A stretch of DNA of 64,000 bases from Nostoc sp. NIES-4103 (lineage in GTDB: Bacteria; Cyanobacteriota; Cyanobacteriia; Cyanobacteriales; Nostocaceae): positions 5,836,316 through 5,900,315 of the forward strand of contig NZ_AP018288.1 in the NCBI RefSeq assembly GCF_002368335.1, written 5' to 3'. The translations under genes and the position numbers were made by a program. The notes below the pieces were generated by a model. That model was not told the origin of the DNA, did not search any database, and saw only the letters and a list, made by a program, of their open reading frames with translations. This document shows, one piece after another, positions 44,596 through 53,682 of this stretch (its first letter is position 1; each line of letters begins with the position of its first letter).

Positions 44596-45863
44596 TGCCT
44601 GATAAACCAAAGTCTGCGACTCAAAAAGCGGCCTCTGTCCCAAAAGGTGTAAGGCAATCCAAAAATTCACTCCCTGAAAGCTCAAACAGAGTAGAGCGAA
44701 CCAAACAGTCGATACCAGAAGGAACTGAAATTCCAAAAGAAGAAATAAAACCTCCTCCGAATGAACTTTATATCACAAAGACACCACCGCGAAATGTAGC
44801 AATTTTACATATTTATGAAAGCGAGAATGATTGCTATAGTGTCTGGGGAGGTCATGTAGAGAATGGACTACCCACAACTAAACCAGAAAAAAAACCTCCT
44901 CTTTCTTTAGGAAAGCAAGTAGAAGGTAAACTGGACTTCAAGTTAATTAAAGACCGCATGAAGTCACTTTCTAAGGTAAATATTGAACTTCGTATATGGC
45001 TAAAAGAATTAAAGAGTAAGTTTAACGATTTGCGTTTGGTAATTGCTGACCACACAGATTTGGAAATCCCTTGGGAAATGCTGGAATTATCGCCTGAAAA
45101 ATTACCACATCAATATGTAGGTGCTTTGATTCCAACAGTCCGTTGGCGAAAGGTTATCAGCATTAATGATGATTATCCTATATTGGAATTTAAAGCGGAT
45201 GAATGCTGTGGTAAAGCAGTTGCCTATCTACTCGAAGAATTAGGAAAACTACAACTAGAAATTGCAACTTTAGAAAAATTGCAAGCAAAAATTTATCTGA
45301 GCAGTCAGCATAGTATAAAGGAATTCCACACTCATTTACGACGCAATGATACTGACTATAGTTTTGTTTATATGTCTTGTCATGGATTCTTTAAAAATAG
45401 TCCAGAAGAAATGGCTTTAGGTTCAAATTCAAATACAGAGGAACAGTTAACGTTGCAAGTTTTAGGTGACAAACCACCGAATCTAATTCAAAAATCTCAG
45501 GGGATTGTCTTTCTTAATGCTTGTCATTCTGCTCGTGATCAAGTTGATCCGGCTACTCGCAGTAGCTATCGCAGGGGTTTTATAGAATTTTTTTTGGGGC
45601 AAGGGGCGCGAGGTGTAATTGGTACATTAGCTGCTGTAGATAACACTGTTGCAACGAAATTCGCTTGTGAGCTAATTGAAGAATCTTTAAACTCTCCTAA
45701 CCTTTCTGTTGCTGAAGTCTTAAAAAAACTGCGGTTCAAGGCAGTAGAAAATTTAGGCGATGAGCCAACTCCAGAACAACTGAAATTTTTTATCAATACA
45801 TTTATGTATGTCTATTATGGTAATCCAATGACTGTACTCCGACTCGCTCGACAAGGAGAATAG
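44592..45863 (+). CDS. CHAT-domain (caspase-like) protease
   Basis: 423 residues. Residues 1-60 are a Lys/Pro/Ser-rich, probably disordered tail that may be an adaptor or autoprocessing region. The CHAT fold spans about 65-420 with the catalytic His264 (YMSCHGFF) and Cys311 (VFLNACHSA). A conserved AGARGVIGTLAAVD-like strand (QGARGVIGTLAAVDNTVA) precedes helix TKFACELIEES. CHAT enzymes are caspase/separase-related proteases used as effectors in bacterial conflict and cell-death systems. The ATG overlaps the stop of the vWA gene, and the AAA gene starts 4 nt after its stop: strong translational coupling. The target is unknown. Confidence 0.92.
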   Translation: MMPDKPKSATQKAASVPKGVRQSKNSLPESSNRVERTKQSIPEGTEIPKEEIKPPPNELYITKTPPRNVAILHIYESENDCYSVWGGHVENGLPTTKPEKKPPLSLGKQVEGKLDFKLIKDRMKSLSKVNIELRIWLKELKSKFNDLRLVIADHTDLEIPWEMLELSPEKLPHQYVGALIPTVRWRKVISINDDYPILEFKADECCGKAVAYLLEELGKLQLEIATLEKLQAKIYLSSQHSIKEFHTHLRRNDTDYSFVYMSCHGFFKNSPEEMALGSNSNTEEQLTLQVLGDKPPNLIQKSQGIVFLNACHSARDQVDPATRSSYRRGFIEFFLGQGARGVIGTLAAVDNTVATKFACELIEESLNSPNLSVAEVLKKLRFKAVENLGDEPTPEQLKFFINTFMYVYYGNPMTVLRLARQGE

Positions 45864-45867
45864 CCTT

Positions 45868-48678
45868 ATGGCTGACACTCAGGAACTAGCTTTATCTATT
45901 GCGCCTATTATTCGCTATCCGCGTCAAGCAGAGGTGGGTAAAACTTACCTAATGACAATTGACTTACAACCATCCTCAGATGAGTGGCCTTATGAGGAAG
46001 AAGAGTATCCCATTTACTGTATGTTGGATACTTCACCATTGTTTAGTTGTCAGCCTTTGGGTGAGCCTGCTGTGGTTTTACACCGCTTTGGCGGAAGTTA
46101 TGGAGCGGCGGAGTTTTTGCTGACAGCAGCGCCAGAAGAAATGCACGGAGAGATTACAGTAACTTTGGTGAATAATTGGGGAGTACCAATTAGGGTGCTG
46201 AGTCTTGATCAAATTAGCGTTACTCAAGTTGTAACTGACAGCCTAAAAACTATTGTAACTAAAAAACTTTCAACTTCTGTTCCTCAAATATTGAGGGAAA
46301 ATTCATCGACTAATTATACTCGCAATCCTTACATTATTGGTATTCGCATAAATACACCTGAAAAGCTTTTTGGACGAGAAGCTATTTTCAGGAATATAGA
46401 AGAGAGTCTGCAACAGGATGCAAAATTTATCTTATTACACGGTCAAAGACGTATAGGTAAATCTTCTATTTTACTAAATATTCCCTTTTTTATATCTACA
46501 GATGAATTTGTTTTTGTATATTACGATTTGCAGGAACACTCTCATTCATCTGTAAATGAAATATTATATGCGATCGCTCGTGCCATTGGTGAACACCTTC
46601 AACTGGAAAATAGTACATTAAATTCTTTATTAAATACAGATTTAGAAAATATTCGCAGCATTTTCAGCTTGATATTTCTACCACTAGTTGATGAAGCTAT
46701 AGGTAATAAAAAACTAGTTTTATTATTAGATGAGTTTGATGTTGTTGCTGGAAATGAAACAAAAACGTCTGTAGAATTTTTACGTTTATTAGAAAATTTA
46801 GTAAAACAACAAGAAAAACTATGCGTAATTGCGGTAGTTAGCCATTATCTTAATAGTATGCCAAGTTTGCTGCAATTATTTAGAGATAGTCCAGTTATCA
46901 AAATAGGTTTGCTGGATGAACTCAGTGCTAAGCAGCTAATTACTCAACCGACAGAAGGAATTCTGACATACGAACCAGATGCGATACAAGCAATTCTGGA
47001 GTTATCGTCAGGACATCCTTCTTTCACCCAATTAATTTGCTTTGAGCTTTTCAATCAAGCAAGGAATCAAGATAATTGGAATGTCACTCATGAAAGTGTG
47101 AAAAATATTGTCAACCAGGTAATTGAGATTGCAGACGCAGTGTCATCAAGTTTATTTGATTGTCTGACTACTACAGAACAAGTGGTTTTTTCGGCAGTAG
47201 CAGAGGCTCAAAAACAAAATAGGTCAGAAGACCCTTTAGACTTGCTAGAAGACTATGGACTTGTGATCACAGATGCTTTGCAAGGAAGTATCCAATCCTT
47301 AATTCATCAAGATTTTCTAAATATTAACCCCATTAAAATCCAAGTAGAATTAATTCGTCTTTGGCTGCTACAATGTCATCCACTGCGATATGTAATAAGG
47401 TATTTGGAGATACACAACTCTCAAGATCCTCTAGAGCCATTTGTCGGAAGAGAAAGTGAAATTGATGCTGCTTTCGAGCAAATTTCTAACCGTGGTCACT
47501 TGGCGATTTGGGGTAGTCGAGGAATGGGCAAAACCTCCTTTTTGCAGAAACTAGAATCACCGCAAGCTTGGGAAGACCACGGAATAGATCGATCGCAGGC
47601 TGTAATTGTTCGTTTTAGTTGCAAGAGAATTGTACCTTTTAGTCCCTCTGGCTTTTGGAAAAAAGTACTCAGGTTGCTAATGCATAATTTGCACGCTGAA
47701 CCAGAACTACAGGCTGATATTGAAACTCTTTTAGCAAAAGGTCAAACATCTAGTGATAGTCTGCGTCAGGTATTAAGGAAACTTGGGCGAAGAAACAAAT
47801 TCTTAGTACTGCTAGTAGATGATTTTGATGTAGCTCTTGTTCAAAATCCAGAATATTTGGAACATGAGATGCAAATATTCTTGAATCAATTTCGTACCTT
47901 GGCTGTTCATTCTCCGGAAAGAAAATCTCTGTCAATTATTGTTACTTCTCTTAAACGCCTTAACGAACTGGGGCCAAAGCTCAATCCCAATGTTTCTCCG
48001 TGGTACAACCATTATTTATTTCAGGCAATTAAGCCATTTGATTATAGTGAAATTGACCAATCGCTGCAATCATTTAAGATACCAATCACACCAGAAATAC
48101 ACGATATAATAAAACAAATTACTGGTGGAAATCCGACTTTACTAAAGATTATTAGTCCTTTGATTTCCAGAGAATTAGAAAGGTTAAATCCAGTAGACCC
48201 TCAAGAACTAGTTGATCAAATGGAAAGTAGTACTAGGGAGTTTTTGCGAAGTATTTGGCAGAATTTTTCTGAATTGGAACAGACTTTGTTAATGCTTATA
48301 GCTCTGTTCGATTTTAACAAACTTTTGTATCAAAGATTGCGTGTCAGATTGATTGATTTTAATTTAATGTTTTCTGTAAATGAACGAGAGCTAATCACAC
48401 TGGAAGAACAAGGTATACTTACTCAAACTTTTGATAAAGGGAAAAAAATTTACTCTTTAAGTTCATCAATGATGCAGTTTTGGATAATTCAAGAACTTCA
48501 ACAAACAGATGAAGAATGGTTACAAGCACGAGAGAAAGTTTTTCTCAAAGTGATGAGTCGCCAGCAAATGGATAAATTGACTAAAGATATTAAATGGCTA
48601 TGGAATAACAAAAATCAAATACCGTCTAATCTGGAATGGTTTGTAAAGTTGGTGAATGCTATTCAACAAATAATTTGA
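45868..48678 (+). CDS. Large protein with N-terminal beta domain and two STAND/AAA ATPase modules
   Basis: 936 residues. Residues 1-120 are a beta-rich domain (PRQAEVGKTYLMTIDLQP, AVVLHRFGGSYGAAEFLL) unassigned to a family. AAA/STAND module 1 (about 165-500) has Walker A GQRRIGKS (192-199) and Walker B LVLLLDEFD. Module 2 (about 523-870) has Walker A GSRGMGKT (549-556) and Walker B LVLLVDDFD. Each is followed by a winged-helix-like stretch. No WD40, TPR or other classical sensor repeats are present. Two tandem Orc/Cdc6-like ATPases without sensor repeats are unusual. It is last in the operon and likely senses a trigger and controls the CHAT protease. Confidence 0.85.
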   Translation: MADTQELALSIAPIIRYPRQAEVGKTYLMTIDLQPSSDEWPYEEEEYPIYCMLDTSPLFSCQPLGEPAVVLHRFGGSYGAAEFLLTAAPEEMHGEITVTLVNNWGVPIRVLSLDQISVTQVVTDSLKTIVTKKLSTSVPQILRENSSTNYTRNPYIIGIRINTPEKLFGREAIFRNIEESLQQDAKFILLHGQRRIGKSSILLNIPFFISTDEFVFVYYDLQEHSHSSVNEILYAIARAIGEHLQLENSTLNSLLNTDLENIRSIFSLIFLPLVDEAIGNKKLVLLLDEFDVVAGNETKTSVEFLRLLENLVKQQEKLCVIAVVSHYLNSMPSLLQLFRDSPVIKIGLLDELSAKQLITQPTEGILTYEPDAIQAILELSSGHPSFTQLICFELFNQARNQDNWNVTHESVKNIVNQVIEIADAVSSSLFDCLTTTEQVVFSAVAEAQKQNRSEDPLDLLEDYGLVITDALQGSIQSLIHQDFLNINPIKIQVELIRLWLLQCHPLRYVIRYLEIHNSQDPLEPFVGRESEIDAAFEQISNRGHLAIWGSRGMGKTSFLQKLESPQAWEDHGIDRSQAVIVRFSCKRIVPFSPSGFWKKVLRLLMHNLHAEPELQADIETLLAKGQTSSDSLRQVLRKLGRRNKFLVLLVDDFDVALVQNPEYLEHEMQIFLNQFRTLAVHSPERKSLSIIVTSLKRLNELGPKLNPNVSPWYNHYLFQAIKPFDYSEIDQSLQSFKIPITPEIHDIIKQITGGNPTLLKIISPLISRELERLNPVDPQELVDQMESSTREFLRSIWQNFSELEQTLLMLIALFDFNKLLYQRLRVRLIDFNLMFSVNERELITLEEQGILTQTFDKGKKIYSLSSSMMQFWIIQELQQTDEEWLQAREKVFLKVMSRQQMDKLTKDIKWLWNNKNQIPSNLEWFVKLVNAIQQII

Positions 48679-49234
48679 AGAAGAATGAGCGCGGTGTCAG
48701 AATTCAGGAGTCAGATTTCTCAAAACCCCCAATAGGGAAAGGCGATCGCTCTGGTTTTGCCAAGAATACGCTTAGGCGTAGCCCGTCGTAGACATCGCCT
48801 TTCAAAAACCCCCACATTAGTAGTCATATATAATCATGACATAAGTATAAAAGTTCGCTCAAGTAAAGTTTGAATACCAATTCGTAATGCGGTAAGGGCT
48901 ACGCGACTTAGTGTAAGGGCTACGCAACTTGCGGTAAGGGCTACGCAACTTAGTGTAAGGGCTACGCAACTTAGTGTAAGGGCTACGCGACTTGCGGTAA
49001 GGGCTACGCAACTTGCGGTAAGGGCTACGCGACTTAGTGTAAGGGCTACGCAACTTGCGGTAAGGACTACGCAACTTGCGGTAAGGACTACGCAACTTGC
49101 GGTAAGGGCTACGCAACTTGCGGTAAGGGCTACGCGGCTTAGTGTAAGAGCTACAATTTCTTATCAGTCCGCGGAGGCGGACTTTGTTTGTGTAGTAGCG
49201 AATTATATTTGCCTAATACTTTCCAAATATCTTC
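48679..49234. other. Spacer with tandem repeat array
   Basis: It contains an AAAGGCGATCGC...ATCGCCTTT inverted-repeat element (about 48738-48801), the 21-bp tandem array and a GTCCGC-GGAG-GCGGAC hairpin (about 49168-49183). The hairpin is followed by TTTGTTTGTGTAGTAGCGAA, shared with 40680. No gene is seen. Confidence 0.7.
48891..49156. repeat. 21-bp tandem repeat array, 12 full units plus a partial one
   Basis: The unit alternates between GGTAAGGGCTACGCAACTTG+C and TGTAAGGGCTACGCAACTTA+G, with single-base variants (GGACTACGC, CGCGACTT, CGCGGCTT). Because 21 is a multiple of three, the minus strand stays open and would read as a RSPYRKL heptapeptide repeat. I regard this as non-coding, because substitutions are spread over all three positions and no ribosome site is present. 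It lies 3' of the CHAT/STAND operon. Confidence 0.92.
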
Positions 49235-49654
49235 TTAGGAAACTCCAACAGATAAATTATTCAAGTTGTGCCTTTTTTTAACAAACGAGTTGGTTAAAGA
49301 AAATGGAGACGAATTTACTTTTTCAACCTTTGAACTTTTAGATGAGGAATCAAAGACTTCATCTTTAATGTTTTCACTAGTTACAACAGTGTAGTCTTTT
49401 GCATGTAATTCCAAGTCAAAAGCCCTAAAGCAGAGTACGAGAGTTTTTCGGTCTACACCTTGACTTCGAGACCATAATCGACTCAGAGTTTTAGCAGAAA
49501 TATTCATGCGATCGCTCAGTTGTTCTATAGTCCAGCGATCGCCTTGATTTTCTGTAACCTCTGCATCAAGAATGGCTTGCTGTAAACGTTTCAATCCTAT
49601 AGAAGTTAGTACAACTCCTCGTCTGCGCTTAGTTTTTGTTTGTTGCAGTTCCAT
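49235..49654 (-). CDS. Orphan HTH protein resembling N-terminal domains of cyanobacterial STAND/WD40 proteins
   Basis: 139 residues. The first ~95 residues (RRRGVVLTSIGLKRLQQAIL, WTIEQLSDRMNISAKTLSRLW, GVDRKTLVLCFRAFDLELHA, KDYT) match a helix-turn-helix-like domain that usually sits at the N-terminus of large cyanobacterial NB-ARC/WD40, pentapeptide or kinase proteins. Here it stands alone with a Ser/Lys-rich tail of ~45 residues. It may be a fragment of a former STAND protein or an independent regulator. It is convergent with the CHAT/STAND operon, and a functional link is possible by domain logic but not shown. Confidence 0.7.
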   Translation of the reverse strand: MELQQTKTKRRRGVVLTSIGLKRLQQAILDAEVTENQGDRWTIEQLSDRMNISAKTLSRLWSRSQGVDRKTLVLCFRAFDLELHAKDYTVVTSENIKDEVFDSSSKSSKVEKVNSSPFSLTNSFVKKRHNLNNLSVGVS

Positions 49655-49888
49655 ATATTGTCAGACAATAATTTTTCATACGATTTATGTTTGAAAATAC
49701 GTCTATAGAACTTACGCAAAACTACACACTATCGAGAACAATTCATGAATTGGCCCCAAGTGAAACAAGCGCAAGCCCATATAGAATTTGATTTCAAACT
49801 CTGGAACTAAATTTATCAGTCAAAAATAAGAAACTTATAGGGATACTAAAAATTTTTATTTGTTGGTAGAAATAAAAAAAGCTTATTC

Positions 49889-50004
49889 CTAGAACTTACG
49901 CACTCAGATCCCCCAACCCTCTTAAAAAGGGGGCTTTAGACTTTCCCCCCTTTTTAAGGGGGGCTAGGGGGGATCAGGGTTTCAGGCTTCAGTGCGTAAG
50001 TCCT
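49889..50004. mobile_element. MITE-like inverted-repeat element, family A copy 2
   Basis: Ends CTAGAACTTACGCACT and AGTGCGTAAGTCCT. Inside, the reverse complement of the 216-328 element is nearly identical over the whole length; the main difference is in the CCCTCTTAAAAAGGGGG hairpin. Confidence 0.8.
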
Positions 50005-50230
50005 TATTCCCTGTGTATTGAGTTATAGCCGTCGCCATTAGTGTTAGGACATCAACAGATAATAAAACCTAGACACAAAAAGACTTTTCACCCAGTACCC
50101 AGTCCCTAGTCCCCAGTCCCCAGCTATATAAACAAGATACCCAACTTTCTATAAAAGTTGAGTATCTGAGATTTGCAATTTTTACAAATCAAATAGGATT
50201 ACTATAGTAATAAGTACGTCAATTTTGAAA

Positions 50231-50321
50231 AACGTAAAATAGAGTCTTTGCGATTACTTCCCTTCACTGCGTTGCGTACCCTACGGGAAGGCGTTCCGCC
50301 TACGTAATGACATTTTACGTT
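50231..50321. mobile_element. Small palindromic element, family E
   Basis: About 91 bp with 11-bp perfect terminal inverted repeats (AAACGTAAAAT / ATTTTACGTTT). An inner GCGTTGCGTACCCTACGGGA...GCGTTCCGCCTACG segment resembles fragments at about 26100-26180. It is non-coding. Confidence 0.5.
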
Positions 50322-50352
50322 TAATAAGGTTGACCTACTTAGCTATTCATAT

Positions 50353-52698
50353 TTATATGACTTCTACAAATACGCCACTGCGAGCAAACTCTTCTTCTTC
50401 AGGAGTAAAGTAGGGATTTTTATCTTCAATTTCAGGGTCAAAGCGGTACACTTCCTGAAGAAACTGCCCGGCATTCACAGATGATTCCAACTCTTTGATA
50501 TACATTTCAGCTAGCGTACACGCCTCTTTGATGCCTAACTCATCGCCTTTCTCCAACAGCTTTTGGAGCGTTGCTCTTACTCCGGCCAACCGCGATACCG
50601 GTTTAAGAATTCCATAGAGGCGGTATAAGCGCTCGACGGAGATGCTAAGGTGTTTAAGCGCTTTGCTTCGTGCGAGTTCGGAGTCCAGACTAGGCCAGTA
50701 GCGGGTAGTGTAAAAAGCTTTCTCATCCTTGTGATACCATTCCTCGGTGCGGGCAATGGATGAGGAAACGGTGTTATGTAGTTTCCAGAAAAATAAGCGT
50801 AAAGTAGGGCCATCTACAACTGTAGACAGCTTTGCCTCCATCGACACCTCAAAATTGTTCAGTTGTGGGTCACGTCCCAGCAAAAGATACTCTACTGGGT
50901 ACATATCGACCTCTTTGTTCTGCACTACATACATATTCAGGTGGTGACGGCAGTAAGGGCAGGGGTACATGGTGGCAAATAGTTTAAAGAAGTCTTGGAA
51001 AACTTCCACCAGCGCTTTTTGCTCTTCGTATGGCTTGGTACAGACTATTTCAGCCGTGGTGTGAAAGAAACGCCACACAGCAGGGCCAATGTAATAAGGA
51101 AAGCTAACGCGCATCTGGGCATCTTTAACGTCACTGCGTCCCAAATACACATCAAGGAATGCCACATATTGCGAGAGCGCCCCTGACTCGCGCCCAAATT
51201 CAAAGCGTTCACGCCGTTTTTGTACGCCGTTGAGGTAATAATGCGTCAAACGCCATGCCTGCTTAATTGCCAGCTTTTGTTTGGGAGTGCATTTAGAAAA
51301 ATTCTCTGCCACATCTGCCCCATAGCGGTCAAATTCTCCCACTGTTTTAGTATTTTCATACCACTGAGCCAAAGCTGTTTCGTCAGGTATGGTGTTGCTT
51401 TGCACGTCAGCAGCAGTGTTAACACTGAAAGCAACTAGCAACTTCGGCATGAAATCTTCATACCAATAAACTACTGGCATCATTGCACCGTCTATTTCTT
51501 CTGAAGCATCGGTGAGGATAACGCGGTTCCATTGCTTGAGGTAATCTTTGGGGTCACCTGCTGATTTAGGGGGAGGTGGGGCAAGCTCTGCATTCAGATC
51601 CATCTGTCTAAGACGGTTGAGTTCGTTGATTGCTAGTACACCTGTTGCAATGTCGCGAAAGCTGAAATGTTTTTTCTTTAAAGTAATGGCGAACTCTATA
51701 CCCGCTGCAAACTTTTCTTTGACAGAGATGGACTTACAGCGTGCCGACTCCATTGCTTTTTGCTCAGCTAACATCTCCGGTGTCTTGTCGATGCCGTTCC
51801 AGTTCTTGATGCGGTGTTGGAGTCGAGCATACTCTTGTTCAATTGATTCAACAACTGCATCCAACAGGGGATAGCAAGATTTTTCTACGATATCTAAACC
51901 TTTGTACAATGCGATCGCTTTTTGGACAAACTGCACAAAGTCTGTAATTTTGTAAGGCAGGTTCCTCACGCGCAGGTGGGTTTCGTGATTGGCACAGAAA
52001 CTCTCGCGGAAACAGCGGTAGGCAGCTCCCTGGATTAAGCGAAACAAACCAATCTGCATTTGCAAGCGGGACGTGGCACGTTCTTTTTGCTGTTGTGGGT
52101 GCAGCGCGAGTAGTTCTTTGAGCTGTACCACTTCTGGATTATCGCTTTGTATAGCGGCTATGTTTGAGGTGTCGATGGCTGGTTTATTTGCAGGGGAATT
52201 GGTAAAAGAAATGGGTGAATCTTTATAGCCGCTGGTTATTTCTGACTCTGCTGGAACTAGTTTCATAAACTCTTGAAAGTCAATTGAACCATCGCCATCG
52301 TGATCGACCTCTTTAATTAGGTCTTCGAGTTCTGCATCCGTTAGCCCAAACAGACTCATAACATTGTGCAGTTCGTTTGTGGTAATCTGACCACTACCAT
52401 CTTCATCAAACACGCTGAATGCCAACTTGAGACGACTTTTGCGATCGCCTTGTGTTGACACCATCAGGGTTTTGAATTCCTCAAAATCGATACTGCCTGA
52501 TAAGTCAACGTCCACTTCTTTGATCATGTCACGCAGTTCGATGTCGCTGGGACTTTGCCCTAGCGATCGCATCACTTCCCCCAATTCTTTTGCTGAGATA
52601 GCACCACTACCGTCCGCATCAAATACTTTAAACGCTTCCCACAGCTTCGTCACTTCTACTTCAGTCATGACTTTTTTGTCTAATTCTACAGTTGTCAT
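50353..52698 (-). CDS. Calmodulin-like EF-hand domain fused to an Erv1/Alr-type sulfhydryl oxidase
   Basis: About 781 residues. Residues 1-150 carry four canonical EF-hands: loops DADGSGAISAKE, DVDLSGSIDFEE, DEDGSGQITTNE and DHDGDGSIDFQE. The segment KELGEVMRSLGQSPSDIELR is close to eukaryotic calmodulin. A ~370-residue helical region of unknown family follows. The C-terminal domain has Erv1/Alr marks: GPAVWRFFHTTAEIV, the redox CxxC in MYPCPYCRHHLNMY (about Cys580/Cys583) and FWKLHNTVS. Erv/Alr enzymes use FAD to make disulfides with O2. I use the ATG at 52698 (GAGG 9 nt upstream); a TTG-started frame adds 11 residues. Predicted: a Ca2+-regulated thiol oxidase. It appears monocistronic. Confidence 0.85.
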   Translation of the reverse strand: MTTVELDKKVMTEVEVTKLWEAFKVFDADGSGAISAKELGEVMRSLGQSPSDIELRDMIKEVDVDLSGSIDFEEFKTLMVSTQGDRKSRLKLAFSVFDEDGSGQITTNELHNVMSLFGLTDAELEDLIKEVDHDGDGSIDFQEFMKLVPAESEITSGYKDSPISFTNSPANKPAIDTSNIAAIQSDNPEVVQLKELLALHPQQQKERATSRLQMQIGLFRLIQGAAYRCFRESFCANHETHLRVRNLPYKITDFVQFVQKAIALYKGLDIVEKSCYPLLDAVVESIEQEYARLQHRIKNWNGIDKTPEMLAEQKAMESARCKSISVKEKFAAGIEFAITLKKKHFSFRDIATGVLAINELNRLRQMDLNAELAPPPPKSAGDPKDYLKQWNRVILTDASEEIDGAMMPVVYWYEDFMPKLLVAFSVNTAADVQSNTIPDETALAQWYENTKTVGEFDRYGADVAENFSKCTPKQKLAIKQAWRLTHYYLNGVQKRRERFEFGRESGALSQYVAFLDVYLGRSDVKDAQMRVSFPYYIGPAVWRFFHTTAEIVCTKPYEEQKALVEVFQDFFKLFATMYPCPYCRHHLNMYVVQNKEVDMYPVEYLLLGRDPQLNNFEVSMEAKLSTVVDGPTLRLFFWKLHNTVSSSIARTEEWYHKDEKAFYTTRYWPSLDSELARSKALKHLSISVERLYRLYGILKPVSRLAGVRATLQKLLEKGDELGIKEACTLAEMYIKELESSVNAGQFLQEVYRFDPEIEDKNPYFTPEEEEFARSGVFVEVI

Positions 52699-53042
52699 TA
52701 ATTCATACCTCAATTTTTCAATTAGGCTCAAATGAGTCGAATACGTTTAATTTTTATTAAAGCAAGCAACAGTTTAATTTTGATGTAGACTTAGCAATAA
52801 AAGCAATGGAATGTTAGGATTTATCACTTTAAATATTGATAAAATACCTTGGTCGTTTAGCCAGGATAAAGGCATCTAAATTTTGACAACTATTGAATAA
52901 GCTTTTGAGCATTTCATCTATTGGAGTTATTGTTAGAATTAGTTTTTTTTAATAGAAAAAGTGTATTTTTTGATAATGTTATTTTTTTCTGGTGCTGAAT
53001 ATATCATCAACAAATAAGAAACTGATAAAGATACTAAAATTT
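52699..53042. other. AT-rich spacer
   Basis: About 340 bp, strongly AT-rich with poly-T stretches. It presumably holds the promoter of the EF-hand fusion gene. Nothing else was recognised. Confidence 0.5.
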
Positions 53043-53465
53043 TTAATGAATTGGTTGTGGCTCAGTCACAAACTCATTTTCATCCTGCAAACCCCAGCCA
53101 AGAACACGAGCGATCGCCGAAGCTAAAGTCAATGGATTAAAAGGCTTAGCAATTGCTTCAACCACACCAAGCTGCTGAAGTTTTTGTGGTGTAAAGCAAG
53201 CCGCCCTCACACTCAAGAAGATAACGGGAATTTCTTGAGTTGCAGGTTTTTCTTGGAGTCTATGCAGAAAAGTGATGGCATCCATACCCGGCATTAAAAC
53301 ATCTAAGAGGATGGCATCAGGACGTTCTTGTGCTAATTGTTTAAGTCCGGCTTGAGCAGAGGCGACAGTCATCACATTCCACCCTGCTAAGTCGTTTAAA
53401 CAGGCTTGCACGAGTTCTCGGATAGTTGGTTCATCATCAATCAGCAATATTTTCTTGGTTGTCAT
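53043..53465 (-). CDS. Single-domain response regulator
   Basis: 140 residues: a lone receiver domain with the acidic pair LIDDEP, phospho-acceptor Asp55 (AILLDVLMPG), the conserved Ser in VIFLSVR (Ser in place of the usual Thr) and Lys in AIAKPF. No output domain is present. It lies in a leftward run of phosphorelay genes with a second similar receiver and a large hybrid-type sensor kinase, so it likely takes phosphate from that kinase. Confidence 0.9.
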   Translation of the reverse strand: MTTKKILLIDDEPTIRELVQACLNDLAGWNVMTVASAQAGLKQLAQERPDAILLDVLMPGMDAITFLHRLQEKPATQEIPVIFLSVRAACFTPQKLQQLGVVEAIAKPFNPLTLASAIARVLGWGLQDENEFVTEPQPIH

Positions 53466-53682
53466 GCTTACATTGCTTTGAAAAGCTAGAGGCTATTGAT
53501 AAATCGAGCTTAAATCAAGAAAATAAGAAACTTATAAGGGAATGGGGAATGGGGAATGGGGAACTCGGGGCCCCCTCTGGGGATAAGGGGCGATGGGGAA
53601 TGGGGAATTGGTTTACTTATTCTCTCCCTCATCTCCCTTATCCCCCTCATCTCCCTCATCTCCCTCATCTCCCCCATCTTCC
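53466..53682. repeat. Simple-repeat spacer between two receiver genes
   Basis: It contains GGGGAATG repeats (about 53540-53610) and a long TCTCCCTCATC series (about 53620-53680), typical purine/pyrimidine-biased STRRs. It is noncoding, although small frames run through it. Confidence 0.7.

Larger units (their letters stand above)
49655..50352. other. 700-bp repeat-rich spacer
   Basis: It contains a family A element (49889-50004) and a CCTAGACACAAAAAGACTTT-type repeat (about 50044-50126, also at 35838-35960). It also contains a palindromic element whose ends are AAACGTAAAAT and ATTTTACGTTT (about 50231-50321). No gene is seen. Confidence 0.6.

Noticed and set aside
48859..49116. Minus-strand open frame encoding a RSPYRKL heptapeptide repeat
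   Set aside because: It is fully explained by the 21-bp tandem array being a multiple of three; no ribosome site, and substitutions hit all codon positions.
48891..49156. Possible CRISPR array
   Set aside because: The 21-bp units are contiguous with no spacers between them, and no cas genes are present.
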